Source: an uncultured Prevotella sp.
Lineage (GTDB): Bacteria; Bacteroidota; Bacteroidia; Bacteroidales; Bacteroidaceae
Length of the DNA: 64,000 bases
Direction: 5' to 3'
NCBI GenBank assembly: GCA_934254985.1
Contig: CAKQMS010000002.1
Span: 62,001-126,000 of the forward strand
This document shows, in pieces, positions 25,372 through 35,643 of the stretch (positions within the stretch are counted from its first letter, which is position 1; the number at the start of each line of letters is the position of its first letter). The position numbers and the translations under genes were made by a program. The notes under the pieces were generated by a model. That model made no database searches and was not told the DNA's origin. It saw only the letters and a program-made list of their open reading frames with translations.

Positions 25372-28300
25372 ATGGCAAACAACAATTGGCTATTCTTTAA
25401 GAAAACTTGTTGTCTGATAGCACTTTTGCTATCGGCAAACCTTGCTTACGGCCAGATTAATGTCAAGGGTACCATTGTGGATGAAACCAACCTTCCTATG
25501 ATGGGAGCCAGTGTATTGCTGAAAGGTTCCAACGGCGTAGGCACCGTGTCCGACTTTGATGGTAACTTCTCATTAGACGTTAAGGACGAAAATTCTGTTT
25601 TGGTATTCTCGTATCTTGGCTTCGCTACTCAGGAAGTGAAAGTTGGCAAACAAAAGACTCTTCAAATTGTATTGAAGGAAGACGGCGCACTGCTTCAAGA
25701 AGTAGTGTCGATAGGTTATGCTACCGTTAAGAAGAGCGACCTCACTGGTTCGGTAGACAAAGTAGACATGGGCGAACTCAACAAAGCATCTGTGGCTTCT
25801 TTCGACCAAGCTCTTGGTGGACGCATCGCTGGTGTACAGGTAGTTAGCGGTGACGGTCAACCTGGTGCTGAAGCCAACATAGTAATCAGAGGTAGCAACA
25901 CTATTAGTGATGTTGCCGACGGTTCACCTCTTTATGTTATCGATGGCTTTGCTACAGAGGATGCAAATGCTGCAGCCATAAACCCTAACGACATCGAGTC
26001 GATAGACGTGTTGAAGGATGCTTCGGCAACGGCTATCTATGGTGCACGTGGTGCCAATGGTGTTATCATTATCACCACCAAGCGTGGTTCTGAGAGCGCT
26101 CCTCGCATAACATATAATGGTTATGTAGCTTATCAGACAAAACCAAAATTCCTTAATCTTCTTCAGGGACGCGACTTTGTTGAATTGCAACAAGAAATGC
26201 TCACCCCTGACGAAATGAACAAGACTTATTTTAGCTTCGACGAAAATCTGGGACGATACCAGACTATCGACGACTACAACAATCGAGCTTCTACCAATTG
26301 GCAGGATCTCGTATTCCGTGATGCTCCTATGACAAGCCACCACTTGGCTCTCAACGGAGGTACCAAGAACACACGCTACAGCAGTAGCGTTTCATACTAC
26401 AATCAGCAAGGTACTATCGTAGAATCTTCTTACGAGAGCTTAAAGGCTCGTATGACCCTCGACCAGCAACTCTCTAAGAGTGTGAAATGGGGAGGTGCTG
26501 CCAACTTTGCTAACAATATGTCTATTGGTTCTGCTCCTTCGCAGGGTGATGGACAGAGCACTCAGTATTTTCTTTATCAAGTATTGGCATATCGTCCTGT
26601 GAAATATCGTAGCAGCGACGACCTTGCAGATATTACCGACACCAATGGCGGTACATATCCTTACAACCCTGTAAAGACTATCGAAAACAGCTATACGAAG
26701 CAGCGTAACCGTCAGTTCAATATCAACACATATCTTAATTGGACTATCATTAAAGATCTGCTCTTCAAGGTTACATTCTCATATACATGGCGCGAAGTTC
26801 GCGACGAGAAGTTCTACAACAAAAACACCTACTTTGGTGATCCTTCATACTCTTCGTCACGTTCTAACGGTATGTTCAACTATAAAGAGTGGAACAGTTG
26901 GTCTAACGAATATACTCTCAGCTACAAAAAGCGCATCAAAGACCATAATCTAAATGGTATGCTCGGTACCTCACTTTCAAGCCAAGAGATTACAAACCTT
27001 GGTGCCAAGTCGGTTATGCTTCCATGGGATGAGATGGGCTTCTGGGGTATCAACGAGGGTACACCACAGTCGCTTACTGCTGATAAGGTAAAGAACAATA
27101 TGTTGTCGTTCTTTGCCCGATTCAACTACGACTGGAAATCTCGTTATCTCATCACAGCAACTATGCGTGCCGATGGTACATCACGTTTCGTACATCATAA
27201 ATGGGGCTACTTCCCTTCTGTTGCTGCAGCATGGCGTGTTAGCGACGAACCATTCATGGCAACTTTCGGTTCATGGCTCAGCAACTTGAAGCTACGTTTG
27301 GGTTGGGGTGCTACAGGTAACAATGCTACACAAAACGCATTCCCAAGCAACATCCTTTATACTGGCAACCAGAACTATCCTTTCGGAAATAGCATGCAGC
27401 CTGCTATCTACCTCATGCAGATTGCTAACCGCAACTTGAAATGGGAGACAACATATCAGAGCAACCTCGGTATTGACTTTGGTATTTTAAACAACCGCAT
27501 CAATGGTAGCATCGACTTGTATAATAAGGATACACGCGACTTGCTTTTGTATGCCGACGTGCCACCTTCAATAGGTTTCTCTCAGGTTCAGCAGAATGTT
27601 GGTAGTATCAACAATAAGGGTCTTGAGATTACTCTCAATGCCACTATCCTACCAGGCAAGAAGAATCGTTTGAAGTGGACAAGCAGCTTTAACATTGCAT
27701 TCAACAAGAACGAGATCACAGCTCTTAGCGACGGACAGTTGAGCCGCAAGGCTGGCATACGCTATCCTAACATTCCTGACCTTTATATCTGTAAGGTTGG
27801 TTCTCCTCTTAGCGAGATGTACGGATATGTATATGATGGTGTATATCAGTATGAAGACTTCAACGAGGTTGCTCCTGGTGTATTCCAGCTCAAGCCAGAG
27901 ATTCCTAACAACACCAATGAACGTGCTAACATCAAGCCTGGTGATCCTAAGCTGAAAGATATCAACGGCGATGGTAAGGTTACTGCAGAAGACCAGACAG
28001 TTATCGGTCATGGTTTGCCTATCCATACTGGTGGTTTCACCAACAATTTCGAATGGAAGGGCTTTGACCTCAGCATCTTCTTCCAATGGTCGTATGGCAA
28101 CGATGTCATCAACTACAACCGTGCAAGACTTGAGAGCCTCGACGGCAGACATCTTAACCAGCTTTCAACAGTAAAGGACCACTGGACTCCTCGCACTACT
28201 CTTGCAGACAATACAGTAGTAGAAGGCAACTATACCAACTACCTTTGGGCTGTAAACCGCGGTTTGAGCAATATCCACACAAGCAGAGAGGTTGAAGATG

Positions 28301-28542
28301 CTTCATTCCTCAGACTGAAGAACGTGCAGCTCGGCTACCGCTTTCCTAATAAGGTATTGAAGCGTCTACACCTGTCAAGTCTTCGCATGTATATAAGTGC
28401 ACAAAACCTATACACATGGACAAGCTATACAGGCTACGACCCAGAAGTGTCTACACGTAACTCAGCAATGACTCGCGGTTTCGACTATTCAGCTTATCCT
28501 AAAGCCAAGACTTTCACCTTCGGTGTAGAATTGGCTCTGTAA
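25372..28542 (+). CDS. SusC/RagA-family TonB-linked outer-membrane protein
   Basis: 1056 residues. A signal peptide is followed by a CarboxypepD-reg-like domain (about 28-110, NVKGTIVDETNLPMMGASVL, then SDFDGNFSLDV). A plug follows with the SusC signatures SIGYATVKKSDLTGSVDKVD, GGRIAGVQVVSGDG and DVLKDASATAIYGARGANGV. The C-terminal barrel ends TFTFGVELAL. It imports oligosaccharides across the outer membrane with its SusD partner, encoded 54 bp downstream. The context suggests glycosaminoglycan-type oligosaccharides. It is the first gene of an operon that seems to run to 37978. Confidence 0.96.
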   Translation: MANNNWLFFKKTCCLIALLLSANLAYGQINVKGTIVDETNLPMMGASVLLKGSNGVGTVSDFDGNFSLDVKDENSVLVFSYLGFATQEVKVGKQKTLQIVLKEDGALLQEVVSIGYATVKKSDLTGSVDKVDMGELNKASVASFDQALGGRIAGVQVVSGDGQPGAEANIVIRGSNTISDVADGSPLYVIDGFATEDANAAAINPNDIESIDVLKDASATAIYGARGANGVIIITTKRGSESAPRITYNGYVAYQTKPKFLNLLQGRDFVELQQEMLTPDEMNKTYFSFDENLGRYQTIDDYNNRASTNWQDLVFRDAPMTSHHLALNGGTKNTRYSSSVSYYNQQGTIVESSYESLKARMTLDQQLSKSVKWGGAANFANNMSIGSAPSQGDGQSTQYFLYQVLAYRPVKYRSSDDLADITDTNGGTYPYNPVKTIENSYTKQRNRQFNINTYLNWTIIKDLLFKVTFSYTWREVRDEKFYNKNTYFGDPSYSSSRSNGMFNYKEWNSWSNEYTLSYKKRIKDHNLNGMLGTSLSSQEITNLGAKSVMLPWDEMGFWGINEGTPQSLTADKVKNNMLSFFARFNYDWKSRYLITATMRADGTSRFVHHKWGYFPSVAAAWRVSDEPFMATFGSWLSNLKLRLGWGATGNNATQNAFPSNILYTGNQNYPFGNSMQPAIYLMQIANRNLKWETTYQSNLGIDFGILNNRINGSIDLYNKDTRDLLLYADVPPSIGFSQVQQNVGSINNKGLEITLNATILPGKKNRLKWTSSFNIAFNKNEITALSDGQLSRKAGIRYPNIPDLYICKVGSPLSEMYGYVYDGVYQYEDFNEVAPGVFQLKPEIPNNTNERANIKPGDPKLKDINGDGKVTAEDQTVIGHGLPIHTGGFTNNFEWKGFDLSIFFQWSYGNDVINYNRARLESLDGRHLNQLSTVKDHWTPRTTLADNTVVEGNYTNYLWAVNRGLSNIHTSREVEDASFLRLKNVQLGYRFPNKVLKRLHLSSLRMYISAQNLYTWTSYTGYDPEVSTRNSAMTRGFDYSAYPKAKTFTFGVELAL

Positions 28543-28596
28543 TAATTCACAATTCTTTTATATAAGAAAAGCTCAACATAATATATATAATAAGGT

Positions 28597-30213
28597 ATGA
28601 AAGGAATAAAATATATTCTATTAGCAGTTCTATCTCTACCGTTTGCAGCTTGCAACTTCCTTGAGACTGACCCTTACGACTATCTGGAGCAAGATGATAT
28701 CTACCGCACAGAGAGCAGCTGTATGGCTGGTCTTGCTGGTGTCTACGATGCTCTTGGCTCGGTGGGATGCTACGGACAAAACCTATGGGCTGACCTCGAT
28801 GCAGGTACCGATATCTTGGTTTACAACCGCAGCTATGGTAAGAACTACATCCAGATAAGCAACTATAATTACAACAATACCGACAATGCGCTGAAGGTGT
28901 CTTGGACAGCTCTCTATGAGGGTATAAACCGTGCCAACGACTATATATCTCTGATATCTCAGCGCAAGGATTCTGAATGTGGCGGTGCTGAGCGCAAAGC
29001 TCAGTTCATTGGCGAAGCTAAGGCTTTGAGAGCTGTATTCTACATGAATCTTGTTGCTTTCTGGGGCGAGGTGCCTCTACGCATCACTCCTACCTACGAC
29101 CTTAAGACTCAAAACCTTAAGAAGGCTTCACAGCAGGAGATTTATGCTCAGATTATTAGCGACTTGGAATATGCAGGCGAAAACTGTCTGCCAGCCAACA
29201 AGTTTGAAACTCCAGGACGTATCTCTCAGACTGCTGCATGGGCGCTTCTTGCAAGAGCTTATATGTGGGAAGCTGGATACCCTGTATATGCCGACACTTG
29301 GGGCAAGGCTCTTGAGTATGCTAAGAAAGTTAAGCAGAGTGGTCTCCATCGTCTTATCCCTAAGGGACAGGGTGGCTATCGTCAGTATTTCATCAATCTT
29401 TGCACCAATGCTTACGACTTGACATACCGCGAAAGCCTTATGGAAGTAGAATTCTATGGCAACGGACAAACTCAGACCAATGAAGCTGGTAGATTAGGTC
29501 TTTACCTCGGTGTAACCCAGCAGGCTGTGTCTGATGACTATGCTTATGCTTACGGTCTATACGACGGTACAAAGTATCTATTCCGCCTTTATGAGAATGG
29601 CGACGAGCGCCAGTGGTGGAATATTGCTGACTATAAATATGTTACAACAAATGGTGTTGTAAAGGAGGTTGAACGCACTACAGCAGAAAAGGCGTTAGAG
29701 GATGGCAACGCAGCTAAATGGCGTGCAAAGTATATTCCTGAGCGTCCATTGTCACGCAACAACTCTTCTATCAACTTCCCTGTTATCCGCTATTCTGACG
29801 TATTGCTGATGATAGCAGAATGCAACAATGAGGTTAACAACGGACCTAACGAAGAGGCTATAAGCGCTATAAACCAAGTTCGCATGCGTTCTGGTGCCTC
29901 TATCATAAGTCTTGCCGACTATCCTGACCACGATAGCTTCAGCAAATTGGTGGAAGAAGAGCGCACACGCGAGTTGTGCTACGAGGTGCCACGCCGCATG
30001 GAGTTGCGCCGCCATGGAGTAGAATACTTCCAGAAGCAGTTGAACATTCTGAAGGATCAGTCGCTCAACGAAGTAAACAAGAAGATAGGCTACGACCTCG
30101 ACAATGTCAAGGCTACTCCAGCCCTCAACTTCTCTCTAAAGCACATCTACTTCCCTATTCCACAGGCAGAACTTAATGTAAACACTCTGTGCAAACAGAC
30201 TGAATTGTGGTAA
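28597..30213 (+). CDS. SusD/RagB-family surface lipoprotein
   Basis: A 538-residue lipoprotein (Cys19 in FAACNFLET), the lid of the SusCD import complex. Family blocks include FLETDPYDYLEQDDIYRTES, RANDYISLI, FIGEAKALRAVFYMNLVAFW with GEVPL, the tetratricopeptide-like helices, and the C-terminal INFPVIRYSDVLLMIAECNN with INQVRMRSGA. It binds glycan on the cell surface. It follows susC by 54 bp. Confidence 0.95.
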   Translation: MKGIKYILLAVLSLPFAACNFLETDPYDYLEQDDIYRTESSCMAGLAGVYDALGSVGCYGQNLWADLDAGTDILVYNRSYGKNYIQISNYNYNNTDNALKVSWTALYEGINRANDYISLISQRKDSECGGAERKAQFIGEAKALRAVFYMNLVAFWGEVPLRITPTYDLKTQNLKKASQQEIYAQIISDLEYAGENCLPANKFETPGRISQTAAWALLARAYMWEAGYPVYADTWGKALEYAKKVKQSGLHRLIPKGQGGYRQYFINLCTNAYDLTYRESLMEVEFYGNGQTQTNEAGRLGLYLGVTQQAVSDDYAYAYGLYDGTKYLFRLYENGDERQWWNIADYKYVTTNGVVKEVERTTAEKALEDGNAAKWRAKYIPERPLSRNNSSINFPVIRYSDVLLMIAECNNEVNNGPNEEAISAINQVRMRSGASIISLADYPDHDSFSKLVEEERTRELCYEVPRRMELRRHGVEYFQKQLNILKDQSLNEVNKKIGYDLDNVKATPALNFSLKHIYFPIPQAELNVNTLCKQTELW

Positions 30214-30261
30214 TAAGTAAGGTTAGAAAGCATACAACAATCACACAACATAACAAGCAAT

Positions 30262-31263
30262 ATGAGGAAACCCATTAAATATATAAACAGCATTTTGGCT
30301 TCATCTCTTATCGTGATGGCCAGTGCTTGCGACCCTGATAGTGTTGATAGTCTATCTTTCAACGTTAGGACAGAAGGTGGTGTTACTACCGTGAAGACAG
30401 ATGAGGAGATTCATTTCCTTATTGATGGTAATGCCGACTATATCACGTTCTATTCGGGCGAAGATGGAAACAACTACGACAATAAGTCAAGAACTGAAGC
30501 TGAAATAGCTTCGCTCACCTTGTCGTGCAATATCAAGCAGCAGTATAACGACCTCAGCTATTGGAACAAGGAAATAATACATGCTTATATCAGCACAGAC
30601 TTCAGCGGCGTATATACTCCTGAGGAACTGAGCAAGGCTACATGGACTCCTATCTCTGGCAATGAATATGGTCACTTACCTATTCCTATGGCAACAGCAG
30701 CATCTGCAGCAGAAACCTCTGGCACAGTAGACCTTTCGTTGTTTACCAACATCAACAAGAAGTTCTATGTTGCATTCCAATACAATGCAGAAGGTCGCGA
30801 TGCTATTCCTGAGGCTAACGGCAACAACAAGTACACTAATCGTCCACGTGTAGACATCACTAATCTGAAAATACAGAAGACTACTACCGACGGACAGGTT
30901 ATTGACATTACAGATGCTATTAAGGAGTGGGCATTCCGACCTATCTACCAGCAGTCGTCAACAATGACCAACTACCAGGTTAGCGACAACAGCCTACTCT
31001 TCCAGCCTCAGAAGGCTACTCTCAATGCAGAAGGCAAAGAGCCTAACGAAGTAGTATGGATGGTGAGCCAGAATATCAACCCTCGTAGCGTTGAGCCTGA
31101 TAGAGGTACTGCAATACAATCTATCGAGGCACGTCTCAACAAATATAGCTATTCTTATCGCAAAGCTGGCACCTATACCGCCACTTTCGTAGCTAAGAAT
31201 GCTAACATGTGGGAAAGCAAGGCTACAGTACGTAAACTCACCATCGTTGTGCAGGAACCATAA
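30262..31263 (+). CDS. DUF5017-type lipoprotein (SusE-position glycan-binding candidate)
   Basis: A 333-residue lipoprotein (Cys23 in ASACDPD). The N-terminal immunoglobulin-like part has VKTDEEIHFLIDGNADYITF followed by YSGE, the pattern of DUF5017 proteins found after susD in many PULs. A middle beta-sandwich and a C-terminal PKD-like strand set (GTYTATFVAKNANMWESKAT) follow. By position and architecture it is probably a surface glycan-binding protein. It lies 48 bp after susD in the same operon. Confidence 0.78.
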   Translation: MRKPIKYINSILASSLIVMASACDPDSVDSLSFNVRTEGGVTTVKTDEEIHFLIDGNADYITFYSGEDGNNYDNKSRTEAEIASLTLSCNIKQQYNDLSYWNKEIIHAYISTDFSGVYTPEELSKATWTPISGNEYGHLPIPMATAASAAETSGTVDLSLFTNINKKFYVAFQYNAEGRDAIPEANGNNKYTNRPRVDITNLKIQKTTTDGQVIDITDAIKEWAFRPIYQQSSTMTNYQVSDNSLLFQPQKATLNAEGKEPNEVVWMVSQNINPRSVEPDRGTAIQSIEARLNKYSYSYRKAGTYTATFVAKNANMWESKATVRKLTIVVQEP

Positions 31264-31342
31264 TAATATGGACTTTACAATAATGGACATACTTCTTGCC
31301 TACAAACAATACTGATAATAATCTGATAATACTCTGAAACTT

Positions 31343-32983
31343 ATGAAATACTTACGCCAACTACCTCTGATGTTACTGCCCATGTTGGGTTTGTTGTCTA
31401 CAGCTTGTAGCGACGACGATAACACAACTTCGGAGCCTACAACACCAGAAGTTCCTAATACTCCAGAGCCTGAACCTGAACCAATAACAGGTTGTTCTCT
31501 ATGGCAAGACTATCTTGCAGCACGCACCAATGGCGAAGAAACGACATTGCTCGATTTCTCTTATGCTGGTTATGAACATGGCGAAAGAGGAATTCCTGAT
31601 GTTGACTATCCTGTGTACCTTGTCGATAACTATGGTGCAGTGGCCAACGACAACAAGAGCGACCGTGAAGCTCTCGAAGCAGCTATTGATGCTGCAACAA
31701 AGGCTGGTGGCAAAGCTATCATCCGCTTCTCTGCAGGTAGATACGATCTCCGTCCTGCCGATGCACCAAACAAGTCAATCATCATCAATGGCGACAATAT
31801 CATATTGCAGGGTGCCGGTAGCGGCGAAGGTGGCACAGAGATATTTATGGAATATCCTAACACCATCGTTCAGCCTGATGCTCTTTGGAGCGGTCCTGAT
31901 TTGATAAGATTTACCTACCTTGGAGCCAACTCCGACAATCAGCTCTTGCTTACTAATGTCACAGGCGATGCTGCTCGTGGCAGTCACAGCTTAGAGGTTG
32001 CTTCAACGAGTGGGCTCTATATCGGTCAGCGTATACTCCTCAAAGGTGGCAGCAAATCGGCCGACGCTATAGCTCAAGAGGTTGCACCTTATGATGTATT
32101 GACCTCTGAATGGAAGACATTCATCAACGATGGCGTTCAGGTAAACGAGTATCTTACCATTGAGCGCATCGAAGGCAACACTCTGCGTTTCAAGGAGCCA
32201 TTGATGCATAGCGTTGATGCTTCATGGGGCTGGACTCTTCACAGATTCCAGCATCATGTAGGTTGCGGTATCGAAGACATTGCCTTCCGTGGCAACTTCC
32301 ACGAACCATACATCCACCATGAGCCAAGTGGCATCCACGATAGCGGATACAAGATGATTGCTTTCCATCGTCAGGCTAACGGATGGATTCGTCGTTGCCG
32401 CTTCATCGATGTCATCGAAGCAGCAAGCGTGATGCTTAGTGCTAATGTCTCAGTCATCGACTGTAGCATAGAGGGACAGAAGGGTCATGCAGCCATTCGT
32501 TCAGAAGCCTCATCACATGTATTGTTGGCAAACATCAACGATATGGCAGGTCAGGAACACTCTACAGGAGTTTCCAAGACTTCTATCGGTACCGTAATCA
32601 TGAATTGCACAACTGCAGCTACAAGCACATTCGAATCTCACAGCAGTCAGCCTCGTGCCACTCTTATAGATAAATGTTCGGGTGGTTTCTTGCCTAACCA
32701 TGCAGGTGGCGACGTAACATTCGGTCCTAATCATTTGGCAGACCTCGTGCTATGGAACTATACCGAGACAGGAACTTCAGTAGGCGAATTCAACCTATGG
32801 GCTCGCAACAACCGTTTCTTGAAACCTATCATCGCTGGCTTCCAGGGTGCAACAACCTTCAATCCTGATCAGGTAACGGTAGACTTGTCGCATGGTACCA
32901 TGGTAGAACCTCTATCTCTATACCAGGCTCAGTTGCAGACACGCTTACGCAAAGTGCCTTCATGGCTTACCAACCTTAAATAA
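31343..32983 (+). CDS. Pectate-lyase-superfamily beta-helix lipoprotein (DUF4955-like)
   Basis: A 546-residue lipoprotein (Cys22 in LSTACSDDD) with a Pro/Glu linker at about 28-48. It then shows the start of a right-handed parallel beta-helix: YLVDNYGAVANDNKSDREAL, AGGKAIIRFSAGRYDLRP and IIINGDNIILQGAGSGEGGT. Later coils include GCGIEDIAFRGNF and IDVIEAASVMLSANVSVIDC. The fold is that of pectate lyase, GH28 and chondroitinase-B-like enzymes. The catalytic type cannot be fixed from sequence reading. In this PUL a second depolymerase is the best guess. Confidence 0.75.
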   Translation: MKYLRQLPLMLLPMLGLLSTACSDDDNTTSEPTTPEVPNTPEPEPEPITGCSLWQDYLAARTNGEETTLLDFSYAGYEHGERGIPDVDYPVYLVDNYGAVANDNKSDREALEAAIDAATKAGGKAIIRFSAGRYDLRPADAPNKSIIINGDNIILQGAGSGEGGTEIFMEYPNTIVQPDALWSGPDLIRFTYLGANSDNQLLLTNVTGDAARGSHSLEVASTSGLYIGQRILLKGGSKSADAIAQEVAPYDVLTSEWKTFINDGVQVNEYLTIERIEGNTLRFKEPLMHSVDASWGWTLHRFQHHVGCGIEDIAFRGNFHEPYIHHEPSGIHDSGYKMIAFHRQANGWIRRCRFIDVIEAASVMLSANVSVIDCSIEGQKGHAAIRSEASSHVLLANINDMAGQEHSTGVSKTSIGTVIMNCTTAATSTFESHSSQPRATLIDKCSGGFLPNHAGGDVTFGPNHLADLVLWNYTETGTSVGEFNLWARNNRFLKPIIAGFQGATTFNPDQVTVDLSHGTMVEPLSLYQAQLQTRLRKVPSWLTNLK

Positions 32984-33021
32984 GAATAAACAGAACGTAT
33001 CATAAAAGTAACTATCGTCTT

Positions 33022-34011
33022 ATGAAAAGTATCTATAAATATATTTTTTCGCTACCCCTTGGCTTAATGCTCTTTGGCATGCAGTCTTGCTCTGACGACA
33101 AGACAGAGGATGAAAGCGGTCCACGTCCTGTCATCTTGAAAGCTGAGGTCTTTACCGCAGGCAATGATGCTGGCGCCACTTGGAGCAGCGGACAGAGCCT
33201 CGGAGTCTACATGCTAAAGAATGGTAGCAACGAGATTATTGGCGACAATGCCAATATCAAGTTCCTTGCCGACAACCGTGGTACTACAGGCTATCTTGTT
33301 CCTGCCAACAACATTCCTATCTACTACCCTACCGATGGTAGCAAAGTAGACTTCCGAGTTTACTATCCATACAATGAGAACATCGCTACCCGTAGCTTAG
33401 GAATCAACCAAACGGAAGTCGTTCTTAAGAACAATACTAAGGCCGACGCCCTACTCTATTCCGACAACTGCCAAGGTGCTAATGGCGACAAAAAGCCAAC
33501 GGTTCAGATTAAGTCTATGCTCTCTGTTGTCAAGTTGGATATGCGTTGCCAAATCGAAGATGCAGCTACCGTTACAGCCACTATTCGCAATGCAGCCACT
33601 CGTGCTACATTCGACATTATAGAAGGTAAGTTTACAGAGCGTATTGTTGAAGATGCTCCTGTTCTGTTTACAGCCACAAAGAAAGTCGACAATGGCGAAG
33701 ATGTTTACACCTTGCAAGCCACTTTGCTATCGGGCATAATGGAAGATGATGCAGTTATCGACATCACCGTGAAAGACAAAGCGGGAAAGGTGTTAAAGGC
33801 ATACAAGCCTGCATCGTTGCGTAAGGTTCTTGCTCTTAGCGAGGAACAGCCTGCCGAAGAGAATACTCAATATGATATTGATGTTCAGCTCAACGCAGCA
33901 AGCAACAACATCACTACCCAGGTGGCAGCAAAATCACAGATCGTAATTCTTAAATGGAATGGTAACGACGATAATGCCATAGGCGGTGTTGCTCGACCTG
34001 AGAGAAAATAG
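33022..34011 (+). CDS. Fimbrillin-family lipoprotein 1
   Basis: A 329-residue lipoprotein (Cys23 in MQSCSDD). It has the two-domain fimbrillin pattern: ATWSSGQSLGVYMLKNGSNE, then strands with PIYYPTDGSKVDFRVYYPYN, and MLSVVKLDMRCQIEDAATVT starting the second domain. It lacks the extra C-terminal sandwich of the next two genes and ends in a charged tail. It lies in a PUL operon (38 bp after the beta-helix gene), so a glycan-binding or display role is as likely as a pilus role. Confidence 0.75.
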   Translation: MKSIYKYIFSLPLGLMLFGMQSCSDDKTEDESGPRPVILKAEVFTAGNDAGATWSSGQSLGVYMLKNGSNEIIGDNANIKFLADNRGTTGYLVPANNIPIYYPTDGSKVDFRVYYPYNENIATRSLGINQTEVVLKNNTKADALLYSDNCQGANGDKKPTVQIKSMLSVVKLDMRCQIEDAATVTATIRNAATRATFDIIEGKFTERIVEDAPVLFTATKKVDNGEDVYTLQATLLSGIMEDDAVIDITVKDKAGKVLKAYKPASLRKVLALSEEQPAEENTQYDIDVQLNAASNNITTQVAAKSQIVILKWNGNDDNAIGGVARPERK

Positions 34012-34045
34012 ACAATAATAATAACAATAATAATATATTACCCTT

Positions 34046-35584
34046 ATGAAAAAAACATCAATTATTTCAGCCAGTCTTTTATTGATTCTTGCTGCTGGAT
34101 GTAGCGAAGATCAGATTCAGCAAACAGCTGTTCGCAAGAAGGCAACTTTCACCATAGGAAATGTAGGTACTATGGGTAGCCGTAGCGTAACTCACAACGA
34201 CGGCACTACTGAGTTTGTAGTAGGCGATGGTATCGGTATCTTTGCCACCAAAGGCGCTGAAGGCTCTAACGTGAAGCATACTGTAGGTCCTGATGGCGTA
34301 CTTACTTCTGACGAAGGTATCTATTACATCGGTACTGATGCAACAGCTAACTTCTTTGCATATTATCCTTATCAGACAGCATTCGATGGCGAGAATGTCA
34401 ACTTCAATGTTGCTACAAATCAGGACAGTGAAGCTATGTTCAACAATAGCGACTTTATGACCGCTACCACTTTGAATGTTCCTGTAACCACAGAAGAGAA
34501 TGTCTCTCTTAAGTTCCAGCATCAGCTCAGCCTCATACAGCTTGAGATGGTAGTAGGAGAAAATGGAAAAAAGCCAGACTCTGTATTGATAAACAACTGC
34601 CAGACTGGTATCTCTTGGAACTATCTTCAGGGCACATGCACCACTACAGGCAATACTGCAAAGGTTAAGATGTGGCAGCAGAGCAACGAGGGCAACCCTA
34701 TCTTCAAGGCTCTCATCCCTGCTCAGACCATACCTGCAAAGTCTAAATTGCTTAGCATATTCATTGGCGACAAGACTTATTCATTTACTACTTCTGCCGA
34801 CGTAACTCTCGGCACCAACAATATCAAGAAGTTCAAGGTTGGTATTGGTAGCGATGATAAGCTCGTAGTATTCTCTACAGATATCACAGCCGGCTCATGG
34901 CAGGAAGATACAGAAGTTATTGAAGGCGAAGGAACATTGGTAGAGCCTGAAACTATTATGGCTGAAACAAACTTCGAGAACTTCAACTATAATACTGTAA
35001 ATAAGACTAAAGAGGAAATAAACGCAGCTGGATGGTGGCGCTTTGTTGTTAAGCCAGACGAAGATGTTGTTGAGGTTACCGACGATGCTGCAGATACAGA
35101 GCGTGGCAAGGTAATGCACTTCAATCGTACCAACCTTCCATGGCACAACGGTACATTCTACTATTGTGCAGAGAATGTCATCAAGGGTCGCTACGTTCTT
35201 AAGTTCAAGGCTAAGTCTTCAGCTTCTGAGAATATGAAGGCTAACCAGCTTCGCATTGGTGCTTATATGCAGGAGTTCTATACCGACGAGGATGGCAAGC
35301 TAAAGAACAAGGACTATTTTGCTATCATCGAAAACAACAAGACTGAGGTTACTACTGTTTACAAGCAGATCCTCACTTCTGATGCTTACGACGAATATAC
35401 TGTCGTTTTCGACCTTGGTCGCGTATCTACCATCCACAATGCTACAGCTGCCAACGTAACAGAAGAATCTAAGCAGGTTGCTTCAGAGAAATTGCTCAAG
35501 AAGGTTGTTCTCTACCTCAGCCCTAACAAGGCAGGAACTGACTTCTGGATTGATGATATCAGCTGGGAACCTTTGAAAGAGTAA
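34046..35584 (+). CDS. Fimbrillin-family lipoprotein 2 with C-terminal beta-sandwich
   Basis: A 512-residue lipoprotein (Cys19 in LAAGCSEDQ). Residues about 30-285 are fimbrillin-like: EFVVGDGIGIFATKGAE, FFAYYPYQTAFDGENVN and VSLKFQHQLSLIQLEMVV. Residues about 310-512 form a separate jelly-roll-like domain with GRYVLKFKAKSSASENMKAN, ending TDFWIDDISWEPLKE, the style of carbohydrate-binding modules. It lies 34 bp after the previous fimbrillin-like gene. The C-terminal domain suggests glycan binding. Confidence 0.75.
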   Translation: MKKTSIISASLLLILAAGCSEDQIQQTAVRKKATFTIGNVGTMGSRSVTHNDGTTEFVVGDGIGIFATKGAEGSNVKHTVGPDGVLTSDEGIYYIGTDATANFFAYYPYQTAFDGENVNFNVATNQDSEAMFNNSDFMTATTLNVPVTTEENVSLKFQHQLSLIQLEMVVGENGKKPDSVLINNCQTGISWNYLQGTCTTTGNTAKVKMWQQSNEGNPIFKALIPAQTIPAKSKLLSIFIGDKTYSFTTSADVTLGTNNIKKFKVGIGSDDKLVVFSTDITAGSWQEDTEVIEGEGTLVEPETIMAETNFENFNYNTVNKTKEEINAAGWWRFVVKPDEDVVEVTDDAADTERGKVMHFNRTNLPWHNGTFYYCAENVIKGRYVLKFKAKSSASENMKANQLRIGAYMQEFYTDEDGKLKNKDYFAIIENNKTEVTTVYKQILTSDAYDEYTVVFDLGRVSTIHNATAANVTEESKQVASEKLLKKVVLYLSPNKAGTDFWIDDISWEPLKE

Positions 35585-35643
35585 AAAAGTAAAAAAGTAA
35601 AAAAATAAAAAATAACATAATGATAATCAAAACACATAAAACT